Positions 17,770 through 26,655 are shown, counted from the first letter of the stretch. The stretch: 64,000 nt of DNA from Streptomyces nigra (GCF_003074055.1 NZ_CP029043.1:3898501-3962500); one strand, 5' to 3'. Translations and numbers: made by a program. The notes: a model not told the origin generated them from the sequence alone.

Positions 17770-18525
17770 ATGAGCAGGACCTGGAAGACGACGATCCTCG
17801 CCGCGCCGGCCGTCGCCGGCGCGCTGCTCGCGGCCGGCCCGACCGGTATGGCGCAGGCGGCCGGCGGTTCGCCCGACCCCGTGGGGCACGAGCTGTGGGC
17901 GAGCGCCACGATCGAGCCCGGCCGCGCGGGCATCGTCCACGTCGGCGGCTACGAGGGCGCCCCGCTGGGCGCCGGCAGCGTGCTGACGCTGACGGCACCG
18001 GCCGGGGCCCGGGTGACGGGGATGCCGTTCGCGGCGACCGGCTACCGGGGCACGGTGGCGGTGGGCGGCGCCAGCGCCTCGTACGCCTTCGAGGGGACGG
18101 CCGCGGCGACCGCCTGGCACGGGCGGACGTTCCCGTTCGTGCTGACGGTGGCCCCGGACGCCGAGCCGGGCACCCGGCTCCCCGACTGCACCCTGGCCCT
18201 CAAGGACGCCAAGGGCACGGTGCACCAGCGCGGCGGCTGCGCGGTGACGGTCGGCCTGCCCGCGCCGACCCTGTCCCGTCCCCCCTCCGGAGTGGCCCTG
18301 GGCAGCGCGCCCGAGACCTCCGGCACGGCCTACCCGGGCGCCCAGGTCACCGTGGTGGACGCGCTGGAGCAGGAGGTCTGCTCGGCCACCGCCGCGCCGG
18401 ACGGCACCTGGTCGTGCGTGCCGGGCGTCGCGCTGCCCGCAGGTCCGGGCCTGCTCCAGGCGACGGCCACGCTCAACGGGGTGTCCGCGACGAGCGAGCA
18501 GATCGCCATCACGGTCGCCGGCTGA
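17770..18525 (+). CDS. Secreted protein with C-terminal Ig-like domain
   Basis: The 251-residue protein starts with a signal peptide (residues 1-30, ending AQAA). It has an all-beta middle domain with one Cys pair (LPDCTLAL and GGCAVTV) and a C-terminal bacterial Ig-like domain (GTAYPGAQVTVVD, then DGTWSCVPG). GAGGAG lies before the ATG. No anchoring signal is present, so it is probably released. The binding partner is unknown. Confidence 0.8.
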   Translation: MSRTWKTTILAAPAVAGALLAAGPTGMAQAAGGSPDPVGHELWASATIEPGRAGIVHVGGYEGAPLGAGSVLTLTAPAGARVTGMPFAATGYRGTVAVGGASASYAFEGTAAATAWHGRTFPFVLTVAPDAEPGTRLPDCTLALKDAKGTVHQRGGCAVTVGLPAPTLSRPPSGVALGSAPETSGTAYPGAQVTVVDALEQEVCSATAAPDGTWSCVPGVALPAGPGLLQATATLNGVSATSEQIAITVAG

Positions 18526-18538
18526 CCGCCGCGGGGGT

Positions 18539-18997
18539 TCAGTAGCGCACCGCCCGCGCCACCTCCGCGCGCACCTGGCCGCTCAGGTCGCGGGTGCTGC
18601 GGGCGGTGGCCTTGCCGGTGGCGCCCGCCGCCACGTCGGACACGGTCACCACCGCCGCGTCCAGCAGATTGCCGTCGTCGTCCTTGAAGTCGACCTGGAC
18701 GGCGAAGGACTTCTTCGAGTCGGTGGTGTTCTCCGCCGAGATCTCCGCCTCCGCGCGCCCGTCCGCGTTCGTCGTCACCGCGCCCACCCGTACGGCGTCC
18801 TTGGCGTTCACCCCGCCCTTGATCTCGTCCAGCGCGCGGCCCGCCTCCGCCGTCGCCGAGGCGTACGCGGACGCCGCCTTGCTGGCCACCGAGGCGGGGG
18901 TGTCGCCGTCCGAGCACGAGGTGAGCGTCGCGACGGTGAGCGCGGCGGCCGTCAGCAGCACGGCGGTCCGGGTCCGGGGAGTGCGGGGAGAGGGCAT
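18539..18997 (-). CDS. Small lipoprotein, unknown function
   Basis: This 152-residue product has a lipobox ending LTSC at about residue 28. A helical segment and a compact beta domain (EAEISAENTTDSKKSFAVQV) follow, resembling FxLYD-type domains of actinobacterial lipoproteins. The stop is 13 bp from the convergent secreted-protein gene. GGAG lies upstream of the ATG. Confidence 0.78.
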   Translation of the reverse strand: MPSPRTPRTRTAVLLTAAALTVATLTSCSDGDTPASVASKAASAYASATAEAGRALDEIKGGVNAKDAVRVGAVTTNADGRAEAEISAENTTDSKKSFAVQVDFKDDDGNLLDAAVVTVSDVAAGATGKATARSTRDLSGQVRAEVARAVRY

Positions 18998-19184
18998 GAC
19001 GGCTCCAGGGAGGTGCGGCGGTCCCTCCAGTGAAGGCCGCGACGGCCCCGCCTGCACCCCGGCCGTCACCCGATCGGCCCGTGCCCCCTGGTGGGCGGCC
19101 CCGGGCGCCCGGATCGTCATAGCGACCGCAGCACCCGTTGGCACGACCGATCGCGTTCCACGCGAGAAGTGGGGTACGGCAGCC

Positions 19185-19661
19185 ATGACCCAGCAGCAGT
19201 CGCAGGCGCACGCCACCGACGCGGCCCACAGCGCCGCCGGCCCGTCCGCGTCCAGGGCCGCCTCCCCGTCGTACGGGCCCCGTCGCCCTTCCGGGGGGCT
19301 GACCGGCGCACTGGTCTTCGCCGGTGTGCTGATGCTGGTCGACGGGGTGCTCGCCATCCTTCAGGGCATCTCGGCCCTCGCCGCCGACGACGTGTACGCA
19401 CGTGTCGGCGACTACGTCTTCAAGGGGAGCCTCACGACCTGGGGCTGGGTGCTGCTCGCCCTCGGCGTGGTCGCCGTGTCCGTCGGCTACGGCATCCTGC
19501 GGGGCGCCTGGTGGGCCCGGCTCACCGGCATCTTCCTGGCGTCGCTCGGCATGGTCGCGCACTTCCTGTTCCTGCCGTACGCGCCGGTCTGGTCGGTGAT
19601 CATGGTGGCCGTCGACTTCTTCGTGATCATGGCACTGGCCCTGGCGCCCGATCCCACCTGA
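19185..19661 (+). CDS. Four-helix membrane protein (DUF7144-like)
   Basis: The 158-residue protein has a hydrophilic N-terminus and four membrane helices (LTGALVFAGVLMLVDGVLAIL, WGWVLLALGVVAVSVGYGIL, LTGIFLASLGMVAHFLFLPY, SVIMVAVDFFVIMALAL). This spacing and the Val-Asp-Gly and Tyr-Gly motifs match a common Streptomyces membrane family. Function is unknown. The ATG at 19185 is the best-placed start. Confidence 0.75.
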   Translation: MTQQQSQAHATDAAHSAAGPSASRAASPSYGPRRPSGGLTGALVFAGVLMLVDGVLAILQGISALAADDVYARVGDYVFKGSLTTWGWVLLALGVVAVSVGYGILRGAWWARLTGIFLASLGMVAHFLFLPYAPVWSVIMVAVDFFVIMALALAPDPT

Positions 19662-19696
19662 CCCGGCGCGCGGGCCGGGTCAGGAGCGATCGACGG

Positions 19697-20065
19697 TCAG
19701 CGGTGGCCGATGCCGCCGCCCCCGAAGGACCCGCTGTGCCCCGGATCCCAGCGCCTTCGGTGCTGGTCCTCGCTGCGCCTGCTGCTCGCGGCGTGCAGCT
19801 CGTGCGGCAGGAGTCGTTCCCCGCCCTCGCCGTGCGGCACCTCGTCGGGTTCCCGCACCTCACGGATCTCGTGGACGGCACCGCCGTCGGGCAGATGCGT
19901 CTGTTCCTCCGGAGTGGGCCGCGGCGACTCCTTGTCGCGGACCCGCATGCCGAACTGCACCGCCCACACCAGTGCGCCGGCGATGAAAATCCCACCCGCC
20001 AGAGCGGCGATCCACCGCAGGACCTCGGTGGATGTGGCCGCCAGTTCAAGCGTCGCCGTAGTCAT
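19697..20065 (-). CDS. Single-helix membrane protein (DUF6479-like)
   Basis: The 122-residue protein has one membrane helix near the N-terminus (IAALAGGIFIAGALVWAVQFG). A charged cytoplasmic tail follows, rich in Glu, Arg and His and ending in a Gly-rich stretch. This is the layout of the DUF6479 family in Streptomyces. It has no catalytic motif. Convergent with the previous gene. Confidence 0.72.
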   Translation of the reverse strand: MTTATLELAATSTEVLRWIAALAGGIFIAGALVWAVQFGMRVRDKESPRPTPEEQTHLPDGGAVHEIREVREPDEVPHGEGGERLLPHELHAASSRRSEDQHRRRWDPGHSGSFGGGGIGHR

Positions 20066-20096
20066 GTCTCAATTATCACCAAAACGGACGAATAGG

Positions 20097-20555
20097 CTAT
20101 GCCTGGGGTGAATCGCCTTTCGTCGGTTCCTGCGGCGTCTCCCCCAGTTCCGTGAACAGCGTCAGCTGCAGGGCGCCCGGCGCCTCCAGCCGGGAGTTCA
20201 GGGAGTTCCAGGGCGTGCGCGTCGGCTCGGAGAGCACCTCGGCGCCGGCCGCCGCGAGCCGGGCGGTGACCGCAGGGGAGTCGTCCACCTGGAAGGCGAC
20301 CCGGACGTGTCCCGCGACCCGGCGGCCCACCTCGACCTCGTCGATGTACTCCGCGTGGTGCGGGTCGGTCAGCTCCAGGGTGGCCCGGCCGGCGTCCAGG
20401 ATCGTGACCCGGCCGTCCGGCGAGGAGAACGCCGCCTGCTCGGGCAGGCCGAGGACGTCCCGGTAGAAGCGCAGGGCCTCGTCGTAGTCGTCGGCCGTGA
20501 CGACGAGCCGGAGCTCACGCACCCGGCCGGGCTGCTCGGCGGGGACCTCGGGCAT
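20097..20555 (-). CDS. VOC (glyoxalase-like) family protein
   Basis: This 152-residue protein has the vicinal-oxygen-chelate fold: two beta-alpha-beta-beta-beta units, seen as RELRLVVTADDYDEALRFYR with LGLP, and GHVRVAFQVDD. Such proteins are dioxygenases, isomerases or drug-binding resistance proteins; the specific role is not readable. AAGGAG precedes the ATG at 20555. Confidence 0.85.
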   Translation of the reverse strand: MPEVPAEQPGRVRELRLVVTADDYDEALRFYRDVLGLPEQAAFSSPDGRVTILDAGRATLELTDPHHAEYIDEVEVGRRVAGHVRVAFQVDDSPAVTARLAAAGAEVLSEPTRTPWNSLNSRLEAPGALQLTLFTELGETPQEPTKGDSPQA

Positions 20556-20769
20556 GGCGTTCTCCTTCGTCGGAGGGCTGTGTCCCGTCAACTTCCCCTG
20601 ACAGCCGTGGAATTCCCTGGACTGACGTTCCATCACCCGCCCGTGGCACGCTCCCCGCACCGGCTTTGCCGACTCTTTACAACCCGGCCCGGGGCCGCGT
20701 CGTCTCTCCGCTCGACCCGTCACCACCCGCCCGGCGTTCCACCGGGCGAACGACGAAAGAGAGCGACCG

Positions 20770-21147
20770 ATGCGCCGAACCGTGTTCAGTGCCCTGGCAC
20801 TCACCTGCACCGCCCTGCTGGCGAGCGCCGCCCCGGCCCTCGCCGACAGCTCCGCCCCGAGCACCGCCCCCAGCACCGCGACCCGCACCCCCAGCCCGGT
20901 GCCGAGCGACCCCGCGCAGGAGGCCGCCTCGCCCGTGCCCAGCGAGCCCGCGCGGGACGCCGCCTCGCCGGTGCCGGCGGAGCGCGGCCAGGTCGCCGTC
21001 CGCCCGTCCGGCGCGCCCGACACGGGCGTGGCCGACTCGTCCTCCGGCACCTCCACGGGCGCCCTGACCGGTGCCGGCGCCGCCGCGGTGCTCCTCGCCG
21101 GAGGCGCGACGTTCGTCGTCCGGCGCCGGCGGACGCACGGCGCATGA
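20770..21147 (+). CDS. Secreted cell-wall protein, probable class F sortase substrate
   Basis: This 125-residue protein has a signal peptide (ending near ALA at residue 25) and a Pro/Ser/Ala-rich stalk. It ends in APDTG, a hydrophobic helix (TGAGAAAVLLAGGATFVV) and the basic tail RRRRTHGA. That is the architecture of a sortase-anchored protein, with APDTG standing in for LPXTG. It overlaps the sortase gene by 4 bp (ATGA), so the two are co-translated. Substrate assignment is inferred from motif and linkage. Confidence 0.78.
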   Translation: MRRTVFSALALTCTALLASAAPALADSSAPSTAPSTATRTPSPVPSDPAQEAASPVPSEPARDAASPVPAERGQVAVRPSGAPDTGVADSSSGTSTGALTGAGAAAVLLAGGATFVVRRRRTHGA

Positions 21148-21785
21148 CGCCGCTGTCCCGGCGCGCGTTCGGCACGGCCGCGCTCGCCTCGGTCCTGGTG
21201 GGCTGCGGCGGCGGCGCCTCGGAGTCGTCCGCGAGCGCGCCCGCCCGCCGGACGCGGGGCACCGGGGGCGCCGCAGGGAGCGGCGACCGGTCCGCCGGGT
21301 CGTCCGCGAACGCCGCACGCGCCCTGGGCCCTTCGGCGCCCGTCCGGCTGCGCATCCCCGCCATCGACGTCGACACCCCGCTGATCCGGCTGGGCCTGGA
21401 GAAGGACGGCACCGTCGAGGTGCCGCCCATCACCGCCCACGACCGCGCCGGCTGGTACCGGCACTCGCCCACCCCCGGCGAGGTCGGCCCGTCGGTCGTC
21501 CTCGGCCACGTCACCGTGGGCGAGTACGGCGACGGCGTCTTCCACGACCTCAGGCGGTTGCGCAAGGGGGACCGGATCGAGGCGCGCCGGCAGGACGGCA
21601 GCACCGCGGTGTTCGCGGTCAGCTCCGTCCGCACGGTCGCCAAGGCCGCGTTCCCCTCGGACGACGTCTACGGGGACGTGGACCGGCCCGAGTTGCGGCT
21701 GATCACCTGCGGCGGGCCCCGCGAGGGACAGGAGTACCGCGACAACGTGATCGTGTTCGCGGTGCTGAGCCCGTCGTCCCCGTGA
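21144..21785 (+). CDS. Class F sortase
   Basis: This 213-residue transpeptidase is a class F sortase, the actinobacterial class that joins surface proteins to the cell wall. It has an N-terminal lipoprotein-like signal (LASVLVGC at about residue 21), a low-complexity linker, and a catalytic beta-barrel. H122 (VLGHVT), C189 (LITCGGP) and R199 (EYRDNV) form the expected triad. Translational coupling to the upstream APDTG protein suggests a dedicated pair. Confidence 0.9.
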   Translation: MTPLSRRAFGTAALASVLVGCGGGASESSASAPARRTRGTGGAAGSGDRSAGSSANAARALGPSAPVRLRIPAIDVDTPLIRLGLEKDGTVEVPPITAHDRAGWYRHSPTPGEVGPSVVLGHVTVGEYGDGVFHDLRRLRKGDRIEARRQDGSTAVFAVSSVRTVAKAAFPSDDVYGDVDRPELRLITCGGPREGQEYRDNVIVFAVLSPSSP

Positions 21786-21824
21786 CCGGCCCACCGTCCC
21801 TCTGACCGGCCGCCGGGGCGGAAA

Positions 21825-21860
21825 CCGGTCCGGACCGCGCAACGCGCGCGGCCGGACCGG
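21825..21860. terminator. Hairpin after the sortase gene
   Basis: CCGGTCCGG (21825-21833) pairs with CCGGACCGG (21852-21860), with further GC pairing in the loop. It lies 40 bp after the sortase stop and before the ECF sigma gene. Confidence 0.6.
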
Positions 21861-21919
21861 CATCCTCCCCCGTGACACCCCGGCCGGCGACCCGGTCGCC
21901 GGCCCGACCATGGAGAGCG

Positions 21920-22411
21920 TTGAAACGGTCCCGAGACGAGGCGGCGTCCGAGCTGTTCGCCGCCCTCTACCCCCGTCTGGCCGGCTGGTGCCGTCGGCTG
22001 GTCGACGACGACGAGACGGCCCACGAGATCGCGTCGGAGGCCTTCACCCGGCTCTGGGCCCGCTGGAGCAAGGTGGACGAACCACGCGGCTTCGTCTACG
22101 TCACCGCCGCCAACCTGGTCCGCGACCACTGGCGCAAGCTGGAGCGCGAACGCCGGGCCGTGCGCCGCGCGACCACCGAGGCCGCCGTCGCACCGCACCC
22201 CGAGCAGGCCGACCCGTCGGTCCGGCTGCTGGTCCAGTCGCTGCCGGAACGGCTGCGCATCCCCATCCTTCTCCACTACTACGCTGACATGCCGATCCGG
22301 GAGGTGTCCGTGCTGACCGGGCGCAAGGAAGGAACCGTCAAGGCCGACCTGCACGCGGCCCGCGAACTGCTCCGCGTCCACCTGAGGAGAAGCCTTGACC
22401 ACTCGCATTGA
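21920..22411 (+). CDS. ECF-type RNA polymerase sigma factor
   Basis: The protein has sigma-70 region 2 (ELFAALYPRLAGWCRRLV to EPRGFVYVTAANLVRDHW) and region 4 (LPERLRIPILLHYYADMPIR, then EVSVLTGRKEGTVKADLHAA), the two-domain ECF layout. I chose the TTG at 21920 with GGAG just upstream because the conserved sequence starts there; an in-frame GTG at 21872 would add 16 residues. The next gene overlaps by 17 bp and encodes a membrane protein, the usual place for an anti-sigma factor. Confidence 0.85.
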   Translation: MKRSRDEAASELFAALYPRLAGWCRRLVDDDETAHEIASEAFTRLWARWSKVDEPRGFVYVTAANLVRDHWRKLERERRAVRRATTEAAVAPHPEQADPSVRLLVQSLPERLRIPILLHYYADMPIREVSVLTGRKEGTVKADLHAARELLRVHLRRSLDHSH

Positions 22412-22916
22412 CGGCGACGAACCGGACGGCCGCGCCCTCGCCGACGACGACCCGCTGCTCGTCGTCCTGCGCCCGCCGTCCGAGCATCTGGCCCCGCCGC
22501 CCGGCCACTACGAGGCGATCCGCCGCCGCGCGTCCCGCCGCCGCCTGGCGCGTACGGCCGCCGGGGTGGGCGTGACCTGCGCGGTGGCGCTGCTGGCCGC
22601 GCTGCCGTTCACCGGGCAGCGCCCGGACACGCCGACGTCCCCGGCCCCGCCGCTCGCGCCGCCCACGGGCGGCCGTACGGCACCGGCGACCCCGGAACCG
22701 GTGCCGAGCCCGAGCACGGAGCCGTCCGCCGGGCGGACGCCGTCGGCGCCGCCGTCCGAGGCGTCGAGGACCGGCACCTCGGCGCCCGCCGACAGCCGGC
22801 GACGGGTGACGGACGCACCCGTGGAGGACCAGGCGGCCCGGCCCACGGCGTCCCCGAGCGCGCGGGGCGAGGTGCCGACGGTGGCACCGGGCCGCGAGAC
22901 GGCCGAGCGCCGGTAG
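22395..22916 (+). CDS. Membrane protein, probable partner (anti-sigma-like) of the ECF sigma factor
   Basis: This 173-residue protein starts at a TTG behind AGGAG, inside the end of the sigma gene. A 50-residue cytoplasmic N-terminus is followed by one membrane helix (AGVGVTCAVALLAALPF) and a Pro/Ser/Thr-rich extracytoplasmic tail. The zinc-binding HxxxCxxC motif of ZAS anti-sigma factors is absent, so anti-sigma function is inferred from position and topology only. Confidence 0.75.
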   Translation: MTTRIDGDEPDGRALADDDPLLVVLRPPSEHLAPPPGHYEAIRRRASRRRLARTAAGVGVTCAVALLAALPFTGQRPDTPTSPAPPLAPPTGGRTAPATPEPVPSPSTEPSAGRTPSAPPSEASRTGTSAPADSRRRVTDAPVEDQAARPTASPSARGEVPTVAPGRETAERR

Positions 22917-22935
22917 GAGCTGGGTAGAACACCTG

Positions 22936-24294
22936 GTGGGGATCGGGGTGGGGCGGGCCGGGAGGCGGCCGCGCGGAGTACCGTGCGGCGAGATCGACCG
23001 GCGGACCCTCCGCCCTGCCCGGAAGGACCGGAAGCTGAACGCCTCGCTCGCGGAGACGTTGTCTGTGGCCATGCTCGTGCTCGTGCTGGCCGGTGCCGTC
23101 GTCCGGCCCTTCGGACTGCCCGAGGCGGTGATCGCCGTGCCGGCCGCGGCACTGGTCGTCGCCACCGGCGCCCTCTCACCCGCCCACGCGCTCGACGAGG
23201 CCGAACGCCTCGGCCCGGTGATCGGCTTCCTCGCGGCCGTCCTGGTGCTCGCCCAGCTCTGCGACGACGAGGGGCTGTTCCAGGCGTGCGGGGCGTGGAT
23301 GGCGCGAACGGCGGCGGGCCGGCCACGCCGGCTGCTCGGCCAGGTGTTCCTCGCCGCGTCCGCGATCACGGCCGTGCTCAGCCTGGACGCCACCGTCGTC
23401 CTGCTCACCCCCGTCGTGTTCGCCACCGCCGCCCGGCTCGGCGCCCGTCCCAAACCGCACGTCTACGCCTGCACCCATCTGTCGAACACGGCGTCCCTGC
23501 TGCTGCCGGTGTCCAACCTGACGAACCTGCTGGCGTTCGCGGCGAGCGGGCTGACCTTCACCCGGTTCGCCGCGCTGATGGCGCTGCCGTGGCTGGCCGC
23601 CATCGCCGTCGAGTACGCCGTCTTCCGGCGCTTCTTCGCCACCGACCTCGACGCGGGCGCGCAGGCCCCGTCCGCCGGTGACGCCCCCGCACTGCCGCTG
23701 TTCGCGCTGGTGACGGTGGGCTGCACGCTGGCCGGGTTCGTGGTGACCTCGGCCGTCGGCGTCGACCCGGCCTGGGCGGCCTTCGCGGGCGCGGCCGTGC
23801 TCGCCGTACGGGCCCTGCTACGGCGCCGCACCACCGCGAAGGCGCTGCTGAACGCCGCGTCGGTGCCCTTCCTCGCGTTCGTCCTGGCCCTCGGGGTCGT
23901 CGTCCGCGCGGTCGTGGACAACGGGCTCGACACGGCCCTCGGACGCCTCGTCCCCGACGGCACGGGACTGGCCGCCCTGTTCGGCATCGCCGTGCTCGCC
24001 GCGGTGCTCGCCAACGTCATCAACAACCTGCCGGCGGTGCTGGTCCTGCTGCCGCTGACCGCCGGCTCCGGGCCCGGCGCGGTCCTCGCGGTGCTGCTCG
24101 GCGTGAACATCGGCCCCAACCTGACCTACGCGGGGTCGCTGGCCACCCTGCTGTGGCGGCGTATCGTGCACGCCCACGACACCGAGGTACGGCTGGGGGA
24201 GTTCACCCGGCTCGGCCTGTACGCCGTACCCGCGAGCCTGTGCGCCGCCGTGGTGGCACTGTGGGCCTCACTGGCCGTGATCGGAGGAGGCTGA
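22936..24294 (+). CDS. SLC13/ArsB-type permease
   Basis: The protein has about 11-12 membrane helices and belongs to the ion-transporter superfamily that includes ArsB and SLC13 carriers. Typical segments are VLSLDATVVLLTPVVFATAA, LSNTASLLLPVSNLTNLLAF and VINNLPAVLVLLPL with LGVNIGPNLTY. The GTG at 22936 is the farthest start, but the conserved part begins at a CTG (23035) preceded by AAGGA, so the true start may be there. A universal stress protein follows 5 bp downstream, so the two are an operon. Substrate is not evident; arsenite, citrate and other anions are possible. Confidence 0.82.
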   Translation: MGIGVGRAGRRPRGVPCGEIDRRTLRPARKDRKLNASLAETLSVAMLVLVLAGAVVRPFGLPEAVIAVPAAALVVATGALSPAHALDEAERLGPVIGFLAAVLVLAQLCDDEGLFQACGAWMARTAAGRPRRLLGQVFLAASAITAVLSLDATVVLLTPVVFATAARLGARPKPHVYACTHLSNTASLLLPVSNLTNLLAFAASGLTFTRFAALMALPWLAAIAVEYAVFRRFFATDLDAGAQAPSAGDAPALPLFALVTVGCTLAGFVVTSAVGVDPAWAAFAGAAVLAVRALLRRRTTAKALLNAASVPFLAFVLALGVVVRAVVDNGLDTALGRLVPDGTGLAALFGIAVLAAVLANVINNLPAVLVLLPLTAGSGPGAVLAVLLGVNIGPNLTYAGSLATLLWRRIVHAHDTEVRLGEFTRLGLYAVPASLCAAVVALWASLAVIGGG

Positions 24295-24299
24295 AGCCG

Positions 24300-24785
24300 A
24301 TGGCCGTGGTCGTCTGGATCGTCGAGGGCACCTGGCCGGCCTGCGTGGACGCCGCGCGCCGGCACACGTCCGAGGGCGACGGGATCGTCCTGCTGCACGT
24401 CACCGGGGACGACGTGGCCGAGGCCGCGCACAGCGCGTTCGCCGGGCTGCTGGGCCGCGGCCATCCCGAACGCGACCCCGGCACCCGGGTCGAGCACCTC
24501 GCCGCAGCCTCCGCCGAGGGCCTGCTCGGCGCGGCCGCCGAACGGCTCGGCCGGCCCTGCACCCGCACCGAGCGCACCGGCCGCGTCGAACGCGAGGTCG
24601 TCGCCGCCGCGGAGGGCGCCGACCTGCTCGTCCTGGCCCGCGACGGCGACCGCAGCCGGCTCGGGCCCCACAGCCTGGGCCCCGCCAGCCGCTTCGTCGT
24701 CGACCACGCCCCATGCCCGCTGCTGCTGGTCTGGCCGGAGCCGGCACCGGGGCTCACGACGATGCCGGGGGCGCCGCCGCACTGA
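24300..24785 (+). CDS. Universal stress protein (UspA fold)
   Basis: This 161-residue protein has a UspA-type alpha/beta fold: an N-terminal strand VVVWIVEGTW, then GIVLLHVTGDDV, then ADLLVLARDGD and the C-terminal block GPASRFVVDHAPCPLLLVW. The glycine-rich nucleotide loop is close to the G-2x-G-9x-G form (DGDRSRLGPHSLGPASR), so ATP binding is plausible. It follows the permease by 5 bp behind GGAGGAGG and may regulate transport. Confidence 0.85.
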   Translation: MAVVVWIVEGTWPACVDAARRHTSEGDGIVLLHVTGDDVAEAAHSAFAGLLGRGHPERDPGTRVEHLAAASAEGLLGAAAERLGRPCTRTERTGRVEREVVAAAEGADLLVLARDGDRSRLGPHSLGPASRFVVDHAPCPLLLVWPEPAPGLTTMPGAPPH

Positions 24786-24851
24786 CCTCGCCGTGCCCGC
24801 AGCAGCATCGGTCTCGCAGGATCCGCAGCAGCACCGACCTCGCCGGAGTCG

Positions 24852-25394
24852 TCAGAGACCGAACTCCTGCGGCGACAGGTTGAGCACGCCGCACGCCTCG
24901 CGCAGCACCTGCTCCTCGGCCGGGGCCACATAGCCGTCAGCGCCGGCCACGACGAACCCGGTCTGCACGACGGCACGGGCCTCCGTGGGCTTCTTCGCGG
25001 CCTTGGCGATCTCCTGGAGCGCGTCGGCCTTGCCCTGCTGGAAGTTGGCGGCCATCTGGTCCACATGCTTGTTGAAGCGCTGACGGAGCTGCTCCGACGG
25101 GAAGTTCTGCAGCACGTCGTTGTTCAGGATCAGCGACTCCACATGCTGCCGCTCGGCCGGGTCGACGTGCCCGTCGGCGGCGGCCACCAGGGCGCACATG
25201 GCCATGCTCGCGTCTCTGTACGCGCCGCTCTTCAACTCCGTCTTCAGCGAGGTCAGCTGGGACTTCAGCGCGCTCACCAGCTGCGCCTTCGAACCCCCGG
25301 ACCCCGAGCCCGGGCGTCCGTGCCCGCCGGAGCCGCGGCCCTGGGCCTGCTGCAATCCCTTGGCCTGGTCCTTGATCCGGTCCCACATCGCCAT
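24852..25394 (-). CDS. TerB family tellurite-resistance-like protein
   Basis: The 180-residue cytosolic protein carries a TerB domain of about 140 residues, all helical, with acidic metal-binding-like motifs (CALVAAADGHVDPAERQHVES and VVAGADGYVAPAEEQVLREA). A Gly/Ser-rich linker at residues 20-37 separates it from a short basic helix. TerB proteins act in membrane-linked stress responses. No other ter gene is adjacent. Starts at 25403, 25394 or 25388 are possible. Confidence 0.87.
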   Translation of the reverse strand: MAMWDRIKDQAKGLQQAQGRGSGGHGRPGSGSGGSKAQLVSALKSQLTSLKTELKSGAYRDASMAMCALVAAADGHVDPAERQHVESLILNNDVLQNFPSEQLRQRFNKHVDQMAANFQQGKADALQEIAKAAKKPTEARAVVQTGFVVAGADGYVAPAEEQVLREACGVLNLSPQEFGL

Positions 25395-25622
25395 GCGTGC
25401 CACCTCGGCTTCGTATCGGTCGGCTCGGTCGCCGCGCGCTCCCGCACGTCACGGTGACAACTCCCGCCGCTCCGGCGAAGTTCCAGGAAGCCGTCACCCC
25501 GTCAGGTGACGTGCAGGGATGGGTGATGCAGCTCACATGCGCTGGGCGATCAGTTCCACCGTCGCCGCCGGTCCTCCATGACGACAGACACAGCCACTCC
25601 CCTACCGGAACGGACGGACGAC

Positions 25623-25835
25623 ATGAGCGCACCGGTGAAGGGCCCCGCCTCCTACTTCCCCTCGATCGAGAAGAAGTACGGCCGCCCGGTCGAGCACTGG
25701 AAGGACCTCATCCGCACCTCGCCGCTGACCCGGCACATGGAGCTGGTCGGCTGGCTCAAGACCGAGCACGGCCTCGGGCACGGCCACGCCAACGCGCTCG
25801 TCGCCCACACGCTGGCCGAGCGGTCCGACGGCTGA
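25623..25835 (+). CDS. DUF4287 family small protein
   Basis: This 70-residue protein matches DUF4287 (GPASYFPSIEKKYGRPVEHW and GLGHGHANALVAHTL). I chose the ATG at 25623 because the conserved sequence begins there; an ATG 15 codons upstream is possible. Function is unknown in the family. Confidence 0.85.
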   Translation: MSAPVKGPASYFPSIEKKYGRPVEHWKDLIRTSPLTRHMELVGWLKTEHGLGHGHANALVAHTLAERSDG

Positions 25836-25857
25836 GTTACGGGACTGTGCGGGACTT

Positions 25858-26178
25858 CTACGCGCCGGGTGCCCGGAAGGACACCTGGCGGCGGGTCGCC
25901 TCGTCGATCTCGTCCAGGCTCAGCAGGGGGGTGGCCTGGGTGCGCAGGGCGCCGCTGGCCTTCACCCGGAGGCTGACGGCGGCCATCGCGACCGGGTCGG
26001 GGAAGTCGACGACGACGACGATGTCGTGCTCGCCGAAGGCGAAGTACATCGTCTCGACCGTCCCGCCGAGGCTCGCCACGGCCTGCTCGACCGCCGTACG
26101 GCGGCTGCTCGCACCCTCCTTGAGCAGCCCCTTGGTGCCCTCGGGGGTGTAGGTGGCCTGGATGAGGAACTTCGGCAT
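25858..26178 (-). CDS. GYD domain protein
   Basis: The 106-residue protein is a GYD-domain protein, a dimeric alpha/beta-barrel-like fold (PKFLIQATYTPEGTKGLLKEG, FGEHDIVVVVDFPDPVAMAAVSL). The usual Gly-Tyr-Asp is replaced by Gly-Glu-His-Asp. It ends in RAPGA, as does a second GYD protein at 32471. Function unknown. Confidence 0.85.
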   Translation of the reverse strand: MPKFLIQATYTPEGTKGLLKEGASSRRTAVEQAVASLGGTVETMYFAFGEHDIVVVVDFPDPVAMAAVSLRVKASGALRTQATPLLSLDEIDEATRRQVSFRAPGA

Positions 26179-26413
26179 CGGACGCTCCTGACCTCGTTCG
26201 CCGTTCGCTCGTTGTCACCGTGCTACGGCCGAGGACCTTCCCGCCCGGCCGTACGCCCACCGCCCGGTGCCCGCGCTTTCACCCGTCGGGCCCCGGGGAA
26301 ATTCGTTGAACTCGCGTACAACCCTTGGACCCCGCTGAAGGTCTCCTGAGAGTCGACTGTTCGTAAAGCCATGGCCAAAGCCAGGTGAACGAGGCAGGTC
26401 GCACCCCGTCTGC

Positions 26414-26431
26414 GATGCCCCGCGGGGCATC
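26414..26431. repeat. Perfect 18-bp palindrome
   Basis: The two arms GATGCCCCG and CGGGGCATC are exactly complementary. It lies 24 bp before the possible leader ORF at 26455. It could be an operator or the stem of a leader RNA. Confidence 0.5.
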
Positions 26432-26454
26432 CCGCATGCCGCAGGAGATTTCGC

Positions 26455-26655
26455 ATGCACCACGCACACGTACCCGTGCTCGCGGCCGCGCGCCCGCGTC
26501 GGCCCGCCGGTTTCCGCCGTGCCCCCGGGACGGCCACCGCGGCCGCCCGCCCGGTCTTTTCGCGCGGGACCGATCGCCGCATCCCGGATGCCACAGGCGT
26601 CCCGGCCGTCCCGGCCGCCGGAAGCCCGACCCCGCGCGTCCTCCTCGCCGCCTGA
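26455..26655 (+). CDS. Possible 66-residue leader ORF
   Basis: An ATG with a well-placed GCAGGAG site opens this frame. The product (MHHAHVPVLAAARPRR at the start) is rich in Arg, Pro and Ala and resembles nothing I know. Third-position GC is high but lower than in neighbouring genes. It may be a leader peptide or chance; low confidence. Confidence 0.25.
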   Translation: MHHAHVPVLAAARPRRPAGFRRAPGTATAAARPVFSRGTDRRIPDATGVPAVPAAGSPTPRVLLAA

